From Spirochaetaceae bacterium (lineage in GTDB: Bacteria > Spirochaetota > Spirochaetia > SZUA-6 > DRHE01): 50,217 bases of DNA. The stretch is from contig CP070696.1 of NCBI GenBank assembly GCA_020353535.1, forward strand, positions 2,443,507-2,493,723, written 5' to 3'. Position 1 is the stretch's first letter. Each line of letters starts with the position of its first letter. Below, in pieces: positions 25,188-32,852 of this stretch. The notes beneath the pieces are model-generated. The model searched no databases, was not told where the DNA came from, and was given only the letters and a program-made list of their open reading frames with translations. The translations under genes and the position numbers were made by a program.

Positions 25188-25358
25188 TTATTCGAAAGCA
25201 TCCGGTAGGAGCTCGTTCATCAAAGCCTTGTACTGCAGCAACAGGCTGTGGTACAAAGCAGGGTTGTAGGTAGGCGTGAGACTAAAGAACCACTCCTGGC
25301 CTCCGGCGGATAAGGTTACTAACAGAATCGTCAAGACAGCTGAATAAATACAATTCAT
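25188..25358 (-). CDS. Short secreted peptide upstream of the RND gene
   Basis: A 56-residue product with a signal peptide (MNCIYSAVLTILLVTLSAGG) and a short mature part rich in aromatic and leucine residues, ending DAFE. It is 41 bp before the RND gene on the same strand. Its position is where an adaptor (membrane-fusion) or TolC-type gene would normally begin, so it may be a remnant of one, or a genuine small periplasmic peptide. The start codon lacks a clear ribosome site. The IS256 remnant begins about 90 bp further upstream. Confidence 0.4.
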   Translation of the reverse strand: MNCIYSAVLTILLVTLSAGGQEWFFSLTPTYNPALYHSLLLQYKALMNELLPDAFE

Positions 25359-25448
25359 TGCGTTGCCTTTTTTATCTAATATGCAGAGCCTCAAATAGAG
25401 ACGACCCAACACATCATTTATGTTTGCTCAGCAGGGTGCTGCTGTCAA

Positions 25449-26048
25449 GAAATAATTTCTTCTCTGCCAGCGGGATCTTTCTGGTTATGACATTGTGTAC
25501 TTGTTTGCCGATGCGGAGTTCGAGAGTTTGCGACAGCAAGCAGGGATGAAAGAAGCGATTTCGTGCTGCTGGGGGATTGCCTCTTCAGGACATAAAGTCT
25601 TGCTTCATATTGGGTTAGGGAACAAGGAGTCGTATCAAAGCCGAGCGGAGTTTTTTCGTCACACGATTGCGCGGGGCTTACCGATGCTATTAATGGTGAG
25701 TTGTACGCTGCTAAGCTCATCGATGAGTACACCGATTTCTATCTTTCGGCGGATAAGTGTTTTCAGGAGGACCTCGATGCATGCATCCAAGACATGGCAT
25801 TCCCGGCAGGGCACCATAAGCATCTATGTGCAACCAATATTTTGGGATGAGGATTACTGGAACAGAAACGCAGAACGAAGACAATCCTTCGATTTTTCAC
25901 AGAAAAGAGCGGTCTCAAGTTGGTGTATGCCACTCTGATCCGTGCCAGTCAAGAATGGTGTAGGATCAAGATGAGTAAGATACTACAGGATCTTACACGC
26001 TTTTTTTCTAGCTTGTATCTCAGAGTGTTCACAGATCATTTAAAGTAA
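25449..26048 (+). pseudogene. IS256-family (mutator-type) transposase remnant
   Basis: Translated pieces match the C-terminal half of IS256-type transposases. One frame (25449 to about 25680) gives DLSGYDIVYLFADAEFESLR and then GNKESYQSRAEFFRHTIARG, around a catalytic aspartate. A second frame continues as CFQEDLDACIQDMAFPAGHH to CATNILG, meets a TGA at 25848, and goes on with EQKRRTKTILRFFTEKSGL. The N-terminal half and at least one catalytic acidic residue are missing. The frameshift near 25680 and the in-frame stop make it dead. It separates the RND region from the AT-rich radical SAM operon, pointing to past insertion here. Confidence 0.82.
25975..26007 (+). terminator. Hairpin with T-tract at the end of the transposase remnant
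   Basis: GTAAGAT (25975-25981) and ATCTTAC (25990-25996) form a 7-bp stem with an 8-base loop, followed at 26001-26007 by seven T. The stem is AT-rich and therefore weak. It lies within the last codons of the transposase remnant. Confidence 0.4.
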
Positions 26049-26173
26049 TGAGATGTCATTCCCCAAATGATGCCTCTATTTACCATGAGCACAGATTAAT
26101 AATTGCGCGCAGCAAGCATTGATGATAAAAACAAAGACAGCGGTGTGAAAGGCTGTATTGGGAGGGTAGCAAA

Positions 26174-27370
26174 ATGTCTCCGTTAAAGAACAGAATCGGA
26201 CTAGTCAAAGCAATTCTATCAAACCCACAAATAATGAAGCTAAGTCCATCGATCAATTGGTTTTTTACCAGATATATGATGAAATTCCCGGTAGTGGTTG
26301 CTGGTCACCATATTGTTCTTCATTCCCATCTGCCACCTTTGAATAGCAAGGCATACACTCGTTTCGTTAATGAACATCTGCTGGCAAGGATCGACGGGCC
26401 ATCACATGCTCAAATTGGCTTGACCAACGCGTGCCCCCAAAACTGTGAGTATTGCTATAACAAGAACCGAATCGGCAGAGTTATGGATAAGAATACAATT
26501 AAAAAGGTCATCCAAGAACTTAAGGAAATAGGTGTCGTATGGCTGGGATTTACTGGAGGGGAACCGCTATTAAACAAAGATATTGTGGAAATTACTGAAA
26601 GCGCATCCGAGAACTGTGCCGTTAAGCTTTTTACTACCGGCTGTACCCTAACAAAGAATCTGGCTTCTGATCTGAAAGCGGCGGGGCTATTTTCCGTCTG
26701 TGTGAGCTTAGACCATTGGGTGGAAGAGAAGCATGATCGGAGGAGAAGATACACGGGGGCCTTTAAAGATGCACTGAAAGCCATAGACACGTTCATGGAT
26801 ATTGGCAGTGTTCATGTTGGCGTATCAGCCGTCTTATCCAGAGATATGATCCAGAATGACCAGACCGAAGAGTTCCTCCAGTTTCTCATAGGATCTGGTA
26901 TCCACGAAGCGTGGCTAAGCGAGGTCAAGCCCTCGGTGGAAGCTTTCTGGGACAGCAACCTCGTTATTACTGAAGAAGACAGGATGAAGCTGACGAAGCT
27001 TCAGGATCGGTATAATAAAGACGGGAAAATAACCGTGAATTACCTCGGCCATTTTGAAGGGAAGGAACATTTTGGCTGCAATGCAGGCTGCAAAATGGTG
27101 TACGTCGACGCCTTCGGTGAAGTCAGCCCTTGTGTTTTCACTCCGATGGCATTTGGAAATGTAGAGGATAAATCGATACGCGACATTTTCATGGAAATGA
27201 CGGCCTTTTTCCAACCATCTCGAGAGAACTGTTTCATCAATAAAAACTACAGACTTCTTCAAAAGTACTCAATCGGTCAGACCATGCTCAGCAAAGATAA
27301 TTCACTTAGAATGATGGAAGAGGTTCGTTTCGGACCTTTATCAAAATTCGGTCAACTCTACTATAGGTGA
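26174..27370 (+). CDS. Radical SAM/SPASM protein
   Basis: The 398-residue protein has CPQNCEYC (Cys87, 91, 94) for the radical SAM cluster, GFTGGEPLL for the AdoMet-binding region, and a C-terminal SPASM-like set of cysteines (FGCNAGCK, VSPCVFTP, RENCF) for auxiliary clusters. A long N-terminal part (1-85) has no recognised family. SPASM proteins typically modify peptides or mature enzyme cofactors by radical chemistry. A good ribosome site (GGAGGG) precedes the ATG. It is first of four tightly packed AT-rich genes that end with a GMC oxidoreductase. No precursor peptide is obvious upstream, so a peptide substrate is not supported. Confidence 0.88.
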   Translation: MSPLKNRIGLVKAILSNPQIMKLSPSINWFFTRYMMKFPVVVAGHHIVLHSHLPPLNSKAYTRFVNEHLLARIDGPSHAQIGLTNACPQNCEYCYNKNRIGRVMDKNTIKKVIQELKEIGVVWLGFTGGEPLLNKDIVEITESASENCAVKLFTTGCTLTKNLASDLKAAGLFSVCVSLDHWVEEKHDRRRRYTGAFKDALKAIDTFMDIGSVHVGVSAVLSRDMIQNDQTEEFLQFLIGSGIHEAWLSEVKPSVEAFWDSNLVITEEDRMKLTKLQDRYNKDGKITVNYLGHFEGKEHFGCNAGCKMVYVDAFGEVSPCVFTPMAFGNVEDKSIRDIFMEMTAFFQPSRENCFINKNYRLLQKYSIGQTMLSKDNSLRMMEEVRFGPLSKFGQLYYR

Positions 27371-27376
27371 AAAGTA

Positions 27377-27787
27377 TTGCTCATGAAAATTTACAGGCCT
27401 GTCAGTCTTATCCTATGTATTGTATTTGCTGTTGTTGGACTGCTTTTTCTGTGTGCCACCGACAGGGTACTGATATTCTTTAACATCCTCTCAAGCCCTC
27501 TGGGGATGTTGCCCTCGCCAGTATGGGATCTCGGTTATTATCCCCTGCTTGCTGGCGGATATATGTATCTTGTGACGCTGCTTGCCTTCTTCATGTACCG
27601 TCACCCGGAAAATAGATCTTTCCCTTTACTACTAGCTCATGGCAAGCTAGCCACTTCAATACTTTCTCTCGCCCTTTTCATATTCCATGAACAATACCTG
27701 ATCTACATCGCCAATTTCATCATTGATGGAATTATTGGCGTTGTCGTTATGCTTTTCTTCTTGAATATGAAGAAAAAAAAGACATGA
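27377..27787 (+). CDS. Small membrane protein (four transmembrane segments)
   Basis: The 136-residue protein is almost entirely hydrophobic. Four helices can be outlined at about residues 6-28, 52-73, 86-104 and 108-129, ending in a KKKK-rich tail that should face the cytoplasm. No family is recognised. The frame allows TTG 27377, 6 bases after AGGTGA, or ATG 27383, 12 bases after it; TTG has the better spacing. The ribosome site lies inside the stop of the radical SAM gene, and its own end overlaps the next start by 4 bases (ATGA), so the operon is tightly coupled. Confidence 0.75.
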   Translation: MLMKIYRPVSLILCIVFAVVGLLFLCATDRVLIFFNILSSPLGMLPSPVWDLGYYPLLAGGYMYLVTLLAFFMYRHPENRSFPLLLAHGKLATSILSLALFIFHEQYLIYIANFIIDGIIGVVVMLFFLNMKKKKT

Positions 27788-28311
27788 ATTTACTTCTAGT
27801 ATTTGCTCAATTTTATGTTCCACCATTCATAAAAAAGAAGAAACTTCACGAGCTCTTCGATGCCACGGCTGGTGCTTTCTACTCGCAGGCACCACCTTAT
27901 CGTAAGCTTTCTTTTAAGGAATGCTTAAAGCAGTATGCTCTTTTTACCAGAGACAGAGCTGAAGAGTCCATTCGGCAAGGGAACGACCTCGAAGTGAGAC
28001 CTCGACTGTATCAGAATGCCCGTCGGTTGGCTCAAAATATTAAGAAAATTTACCGCATTGATAGTGTGGAAGATGCGATGAAGATATGTGAAGTGATTTA
28101 TAGGATACTCAATGTGGAATTTGACGGTAATGCTCGAGGTGAAGTTCTTATCAAAAAGTGCTTCTTCAGTTCATTTTATTCCCGTGATGTCTGCAGGCTA
28201 ATCTCCTCTCTTGATGAGGGATTATTGGAGGGACTTTCGGGGGGTAAATTCAGGTTTTTCCAGAGAATAACTGAAGGTAAAGAATGCTGTCGGGCTCAGC
28301 TATCATCATAG
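27784..28311 (+). CDS. Unknown Cys-containing protein in the radical SAM/GMC operon
   Basis: The 175-residue protein overlaps the previous gene by 4 bases. It has no signal peptide or membrane segment. Its C-terminal third shows a pattern of spaced cysteines and a late RITEG..CC block (CFFSSFY, DVCRLISSL, RITEGKECC). This faintly recalls the end of L-2-amino-thiazoline-4-carboxylic acid hydrolase-like families, which also close with a cysteine after an EG turn; I do not regard that as proof. Position between a membrane protein and an FAD oxidoreductase suggests a soluble enzyme or carrier for the same pathway. Confidence 0.7.
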   Translation: MNLLLVFAQFYVPPFIKKKKLHELFDATAGAFYSQAPPYRKLSFKECLKQYALFTRDRAEESIRQGNDLEVRPRLYQNARRLAQNIKKIYRIDSVEDAMKICEVIYRILNVEFDGNARGEVLIKKCFFSSFYSRDVCRLISSLDEGLLEGLSGGKFRFFQRITEGKECCRAQLSS

Positions 28312-28322
28312 GGGAGTCCAAA

Positions 28323-29609
28323 TTGAAAAAGGCGATTGTCGTGGGAAGTGGTGCCGGTGGGGCTACAGTGGCAAAGGAACTTCAGGGAAAGTACGATGTA
28401 ACCGTTCTTGAAGCAGGAGCAGGATTTCGTCCCTCCGATCTCAATTTATCAGTAGTAGAAAAATTCAAGAAGACTGGCTTGTTGTTTGATGAACGGCTCA
28501 TCCAGCTATTGTTCCCAGTTATGAGAATCAGGAAGACCAGCGAAAAAATGGTACTGGTTAACGGAATTGGAACCGGCGGAACAACTACAATAAGCACTGC
28601 CAATGCTGTGCAAAAAGACCAGCATTTACGAACAATGGGAATCTTTCTTGACATCGAATTTGAGGAACTTTCGAAGGAAATCCCTATTTCCACTAAACAC
28701 CAAAAAAACTGGCGTGATAATATCAGGCATATCTTTGAAATATGTCAGGAGATGGCTTTGCAGCCCGTAGTAACGCCAAAGATGGTGGACCTCGGCAAAT
28801 GTATCAGATGTGGAAGATGCGTTCTTGGTTGCCAGCAGGGAGCCAAATGGGATAGCCGTCACTTCTTGAATCAGGCTATTGAGAATGGCGCCCGACTTAT
28901 AACAGGTTGCAGAGCACATAAGGTTGTTATTGAGAACAAGCGGGCAATTGGAGTGCAGGCAATATTAGAACGGCGCCCGCAATTCTACCCCGCAGATTTG
29001 GTCGTTCTCGCCGCTGGCGGTTTAAGCACACCAATGATATTACAAAATTCAGAGATAGAATGCACGGCAAAGCTGTTTGTCGATCCTGTCCTTTGTGTAG
29101 CAGCCAGATGGGATGGGTGTCGGCAATACCAGGATATTCCTATGCCATTCATTGTCCAAAAGGAGCATTTTATATTGTCTCCCTATTTCGATTTTTTAAG
29201 CTTCTTTTTCAATAGAAAGTGGAAATTTCGTGCACGAGATATTTTCAGCCTCCAAATCAAACTAGCAGATTCAAACTATGGAAGCATTTCGAAAAAAGGG
29301 ATTCAGAAAACTCTCATTAACATAGATAAAGAAAGACTAAGGGAGGGTGTGCGAATCTGCACAGAGATTTTCAATCGATTGGGAATCAAGAATGAAAACA
29401 TCTTTCTCGGTACTACCAATGCCGGACATCCAGGTGGCATGCTTCCACTCACCGAAAGGGAGACAGCAACTCTTCACCATGATGTGCTTCCGGGAAACCT
29501 CTACATTGCTGATGCAACCCTATTGCCGGACTCCTTGGGAAATCCACCCAGCCTCGTGATTATGGCACTGGCAAAGCGCATTGGTAAAATATGTCTAGAA
29601 GACGCGTAG
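28323..29609 (+). CDS. GMC-type FAD oxidoreductase with a CX2CX2CX3C motif
   Basis: The 428-residue protein starts with the FAD-binding fold IVVGSGAGGATVAKEL (residues 5-20), has a GTGGTTT loop near 83-89 and a C-terminal segment NLYIADATLLPDSLGNPPS typical of GMC (glucose-methanol-choline) oxidoreductases. Unlike classical GMC enzymes it carries CIRCGRCVLGC (Cys160, 163, 166, 170), the spacing of a [4Fe-4S] ligand set, so electrons could leave to an Fe-S partner rather than oxygen. TTG 28323 is the favoured start: AGGGGAG lies 6 bases upstream and the Rossmann motif is then at its normal distance. It closes the AT-rich operon. Confidence 0.85.
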   Translation: MKKAIVVGSGAGGATVAKELQGKYDVTVLEAGAGFRPSDLNLSVVEKFKKTGLLFDERLIQLLFPVMRIRKTSEKMVLVNGIGTGGTTTISTANAVQKDQHLRTMGIFLDIEFEELSKEIPISTKHQKNWRDNIRHIFEICQEMALQPVVTPKMVDLGKCIRCGRCVLGCQQGAKWDSRHFLNQAIENGARLITGCRAHKVVIENKRAIGVQAILERRPQFYPADLVVLAAGGLSTPMILQNSEIECTAKLFVDPVLCVAARWDGCRQYQDIPMPFIVQKEHFILSPYFDFLSFFFNRKWKFRARDIFSLQIKLADSNYGSISKKGIQKTLINIDKERLREGVRICTEIFNRLGIKNENIFLGTTNAGHPGGMLPLTERETATLHHDVLPGNLYIADATLLPDSLGNPPSLVIMALAKRIGKICLEDA

Positions 29610-29906
29610 TTACCCTGATCATCGGAGGTTGCACATTTATCAAGAATGAGAGCGCCTCTTTTTGTGAGTAGGATATATTAAAAACAACGAAAGCAATGGT
29701 TTCAGCCACGAAGACAAAATAAAATTCTGAATTAATATCACGGATAAACATATCGCAATAGCAGTCAGAAGAATGATCACCCACCAACTTCAAAATAGAA
29801 TCATGAGAATCGAGAACGATGAACAATTTCAATTATCAGATTCAATAGCTGTCAAGACCAAAATTTATCCCGCCGATCATCTACCCGGTTGATAGTGCTC
29901 TCGTCA
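29610..29906. other. AT-rich gap between GMC gene and flavodoxin gene
   Basis: About 297 bp with convergent flanking genes. An open minus-strand frame covers 29560-29832, but it has only a TTG start, no ribosome site and no family likeness. I see no strong terminator, tRNA or repeat. It is best read as non-coding or decayed DNA. Confidence 0.5.
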
Positions 29907-30389
29907 CTAGGACAGGATGGGGATCTGGGATGCAAAGACTTCCACTTTCTTCTGCCAGTCCTCTTCCGGCGGTCCCTTGATGCCGGTCACCAAAATCTTG
30001 CCCTCGACAACTTTAACCAATCCTTTTTCTTGCAGTATTTCGTTCATGATAGGGATTACGCGTTGCCACTTGGTCTGTTCTTTTTCGGTGGGCATTTGTC
30101 CGGTCTTCTTGTCTGGCTGAGGTGCGCTCTCAGTGGCCAGGATGGCGTACTTCGTTTTCGATTGCAACTTGGCCTTCTTCAGGAAACGGCGCATTCCTGC
30201 GATAGGCTTGCCCATGCGTCCCGGGGAGCTAAATAGGTACAAGTCGGCCGGCGGCATCTCCTTTGACCTCGCATCTCGGATGTGATGGACGTTGACAGTG
30301 ACCCCCTTGGCAGCCATCTGCTTCTTGAACTCCTCTGCGACCATGGCCCCATTTCCGTACTTTGAGGCATGAAAATATTCGATTTTCAT
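29907..30389 (-). CDS. Flavodoxin-domain protein
   Basis: The 160-residue protein begins MKIEYFHASKYGNGAMVAEE, where HASKYGNGA takes the place of the FMN phosphate loop (S/T-x-T-G-N-T) of flavodoxins. LFSSPGRMGKP follows as the second FMN contact loop. The N-terminal half fits the flavodoxin fold; the C-terminal half is charged and lysine-rich. It should be a cytoplasmic FMN protein or FMN-dependent reductase. ATG 30389 has AGGGGAGAG upstream. It stands alone on the minus strand, convergent with the radical SAM/GMC operon, and could serve as an electron carrier for that pathway, but nothing in the sequence proves this. Confidence 0.82.
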   Translation of the reverse strand: MKIEYFHASKYGNGAMVAEEFKKQMAAKGVTVNVHHIRDARSKEMPPADLYLFSSPGRMGKPIAGMRRFLKKAKLQSKTKYAILATESAPQPDKKTGQMPTEKEQTKWQRVIPIMNEILQEKGLVKVVEGKILVTGIKGPPEEDWQKKVEVFASQIPILS

Positions 30390-30896
30390 GTTCTCTCTCC
30401 CCTGTGGCTGTAAAAATCTAATTGGTGTCTGATCGAAAATTTCATTTTTTACAAAATCGAATACAATTTTTATCCCACCCTACAGAAGGATAGACCAAGC
30501 TGTCAAGGCAGATTATGAGTTCGCCGACCTTTCAAGGCAGTATCAGCGAATTAGTGAATATACAGCAAACATAATGTATTGCACCCAAGAACGTCGTAGA
30601 TTTGCATTTATAGTATAGCCACCTGGAGTGTTTACTCGGTTTTTACCCGATAGCCAACCCGCATTTCTATCTAATAGCACTTATCCAGTAGAGAGACGTT
30701 GCATGCAGAAACATGAGATGGATATTTTCTTGCCTAAAAGAACAATATTTTGACAGGGAGCATATAATTCTTATAGAGGCGGCTAAAATGAACAGTGGTG
30801 CCCCTGGCATCCGGTTTCTCTCCGCAGCGGCTGCGGTGTTTGCCTTTGAAGGAATAGAAACGGATAGCAAGTGGGCGCTCCCAGCCGAGGTTCGCG
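30390..30896. other. 507-bp AT-rich divergent region
   Basis: The left part (30390-30600) should hold the flavodoxin promoter; no consensus boxes stand out. The right part has a good + strand promoter at 30750-30777. A + strand frame from ATG 30788 runs to 30988, past the acylphosphatase start; its GAGGCGGC lead-in is close to the predicted transcription start. It may be a leader peptide or nothing. No repeats or tRNA seen. Confidence 0.5.
30750..30777 (+). promoter_or_regulatory. Sigma-70 promoter ahead of acylphosphatase
   Basis: TTGACA (30750-30755) and TATAGA (30772-30777) are 16 bp apart. The predicted start near 30784 gives a leader of about 113 bases before the acylphosphatase ATG. 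Confidence 0.55.
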
Positions 30897-31184
30897 ATGG
30901 CCAAAGTAAGAAAACGTGTGGTCATAGCCGGGCGGGTTCAGGGCGTATTCTACCGGGTCACAATGAGGGAATATGCTCAGGCACTTAATGTAAATGGTTG
31001 GGTGAAAAACCGGCACGATGGAAAGGTGGAAGCGCTTCTGGAGGGGGAGGTTGAGGATTTGGAGAAGCTCATCCGCTGGTGCTATCAAGGACCTCCCGGT
31101 GCCCGGGTGAGTGCTGTTAAGGTAAAAACCGAACAGTATACCGGAGAGTACGCTGGATTCGAGATCAAACACTGGGGCTGGTAG
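30897..31184 (+). CDS. acyP: Acylphosphatase
   Basis: The 95-residue enzyme hydrolyses acyl phosphates. The signature GRVQGVFYRV (12-21) holds the catalytic arginine, and GWVKNRHDGKVEALLEG (34-50) holds the catalytic asparagine and the second strand; both key residues are present. The length is standard. The start at 30897 fits the family. The radical SAM enzyme gene starts 45 bp downstream, an arrangement that suggests acylphosphatase is part of the AmmeMemoRadiSam-type neighbourhood here. Confidence 0.93.
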   Translation: MAKVRKRVVIAGRVQGVFYRVTMREYAQALNVNGWVKNRHDGKVEALLEGEVEDLEKLIRWCYQGPPGARVSAVKVKTEQYTGEYAGFEIKHWGW

Positions 31185-31229
31185 CTTGACCTTTCCTCTC
31201 GATTCCGAGGAGCAAGAGCGGGACGTTCA

Positions 31230-32252
31230 ATGGTTAAAGAAGCCATGCTCTATGAAAAACTCCCTGCCCGGCGGGCACACTGCCATATCTGCCAACGCGA
31301 TTGCATTATCAAAGATGAGAGAAAGGGCTACTGCAAAACCCGAAAAAACAGAGGCGGACGGCTGTATACGCTGATCTATGGGGAAGTATCCACCTGGAGA
31401 AGGGCTCCTATAGAAATAAAACCCGTATATCACTACCTGCCCGGAAGCTCCGCCTTCAGTCTGGGATCCGTGGGCTGCAATTTCCTCTGTCCCGGCTGCC
31501 AGAACTGGGAGATCTCCTTCGCCCGGGAAGAGCAGATATCTGTACATACGGAATATATTGCGCCGGAAAAAGCGGTAAAAATGGCTAAAGAACAGCACTG
31601 TCAGGGCATATCCTGGACCTACAATGAGCCTGCCCTCTGGCTGGAATACATCCTGGATACGGCACGGCTGGCCAAGCTTCAGGGGTTGTACACCAATATC
31701 GTTACCAACGGAAGCCTGAGCCCGGAAGCCCTGGATGCCCTGGGACCCTACCTCGATGTGTACCGTCTCGACATCAAAGGATTTTCCCAAGAGGCTTATC
31801 GAGAGATCGCTCACTTTTCGAGCTGGGAAGGAATCCTGGCCGTGGCCTCCAGGGCAAAGCACCACTGGAAGATGCACGTGGAGGTGGTTACCAACGTGAT
31901 TCCGGATTATAACGATGATCTTGAGCAGCTCGGCAGACTGGCTGCCTGGATCAAGACAGAGTTGGGGGCCCAGACCCCCTGGCACATCACCCGGTTTTCC
32001 CCCCGCTGGCGTTTGAGCCACCTGGAGTCTACTCCGGTTCGAACACTGGAACTGGCTCGGCAGAGGGCGCTTTCGGAGGGCCTGGAGTTTGTCTATCTCG
32101 GGAATGTCCGGGCACATCCTGCCAGCCACACCTATTGCCCGGGCTGCGGGACAAGGGTGATCGAGAGAAACGATTGGGGGCAAGTGGTATGTGGCTTACG
32201 ATCCGACTGCTGCCCGGCATGTGGCACCGCGATCGCAGGTAGGTTTGCTTGA
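31230..32252 (+). CDS. amrS: AmmeMemoRadiSam system radical SAM enzyme
   Basis: The 340-residue protein is of the AmrS type: an N-terminal Cys-rich stretch (CHICQRDC, GYC), the cluster motif CNFLCPGCQNW (Cys83, 87, 90), SWTYNEPALW, VTNGSLSPEAL, and a C-terminal set of four CXXC-like pairs that can bind zinc. In other genomes this enzyme is coded beside AMMECR1 and Memo proteins; their joint reaction is not established. Neither partner is in this window; the next gene codes for a metalloprotease-type archaemetzincin instead. Its stop overlaps the archaemetzincin ATG by one base (TGATG). Function is therefore assigned by family only. Confidence 0.9.
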   Translation: MVKEAMLYEKLPARRAHCHICQRDCIIKDERKGYCKTRKNRGGRLYTLIYGEVSTWRRAPIEIKPVYHYLPGSSAFSLGSVGCNFLCPGCQNWEISFAREEQISVHTEYIAPEKAVKMAKEQHCQGISWTYNEPALWLEYILDTARLAKLQGLYTNIVTNGSLSPEALDALGPYLDVYRLDIKGFSQEAYREIAHFSSWEGILAVASRAKHHWKMHVEVVTNVIPDYNDDLEQLGRLAAWIKTELGAQTPWHITRFSPRWRLSHLESTPVRTLELARQRALSEGLEFVYLGNVRAHPASHTYCPGCGTRVIERNDWGQVVCGLRSDCCPACGTAIAGRFA

Positions 32253-32809
32253 TGGCGCAATCTGCAGGCAAGATCTACCTCCTCCCCGCAGGGGAGCCGG
32301 ATGCGGCAGTCGTGGAAAGTTTATCGGTGCCACTGGAGAAGCGCTTCGGTTTTCCTTGCGCTCTGGCACGCCCCATCCGGGACATTGAGTTTGCCTATGA
32401 TCCATCTCGAAACCAGTACTTCTGCACCGCACTCATACGAAAAATCGGTGAAAGGATTCCAGAGGATGCACTCCGCATGCTCGGTATAGCCGGTGTAGAC
32501 CTTTTTGTCCCTCAGCTGAACTTCGTCTTCGGTGAGGCATTAATGAACGGCAAAGTGGCCGTCATTTCCCTCTACCGCCTCGATCCCCGGCGCTACGGAG
32601 ATCTGGGCGACACCCCCCGGTACCTGGAGAGGACGCTAAAGGAAGCGGTTCACGAGCTGGGCCACACGTTCGGTCTGGAGCACTGCAGGGACTCCCGCTG
32701 CGTGATGTTCTTCTCCAACAGCCTTCTGGACACAGACAGAAAGGGATCCGAGTTTTGTCCGGCCTGCGATTCCAAAATACGCCGAATCCACTCACCTTTA
32801 AAGTGCTGA
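32252..32809 (+). CDS. amzA: Archaemetzincin-type zinc metalloprotease
   Basis: The 185-residue protein carries the archaemetzincin signature: HELGHTFGLEH (His134, Glu135, His138, His144) for the catalytic zinc, followed by CRDSRC (145, 150), a methionine at 152 and a later CPAC (169, 172) for a second zinc. It is a compact cytoplasmic metalloprotease of unknown substrate, common in archaea and scattered in bacteria. Start ATG 32252 overlaps the upstream radical SAM stop, so the two are cotranslated. This pairing suggests it cleaves or trims a product of the upstream enzyme, but no precursor is visible. Confidence 0.9.
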   Translation: MAQSAGKIYLLPAGEPDAAVVESLSVPLEKRFGFPCALARPIRDIEFAYDPSRNQYFCTALIRKIGERIPEDALRMLGIAGVDLFVPQLNFVFGEALMNGKVAVISLYRLDPRRYGDLGDTPRYLERTLKEAVHELGHTFGLEHCRDSRCVMFFSNSLLDTDRKGSEFCPACDSKIRRIHSPLKC

Positions 32810-32852
32810 ACCTTGCTGCCGTTAAGGTCCGGTCCTCGCGGTAGGGCGCGGG

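Noticed and set aside
26048..26122. 24-residue frame upstream of the SPASM gene, considered as a modified-peptide precursor
   Set aside because: It lacks a ribosome site and a leader/core pattern, and overlaps the end of the transposase remnant.
29560..29832. Minus-strand frame of 90 codons overlapping the end of the GMC gene
   Set aside because: It starts with TTG, has no ribosome site and resembles no family; kept as unassigned AT-rich DNA.
30788..30988. Short + strand frame (MNSGAPGIRFLSAAAA start) overlapping the acylphosphatase start
   Set aside because: It ends inside acylphosphatase and has no known family; treated as possible leader sequence only.
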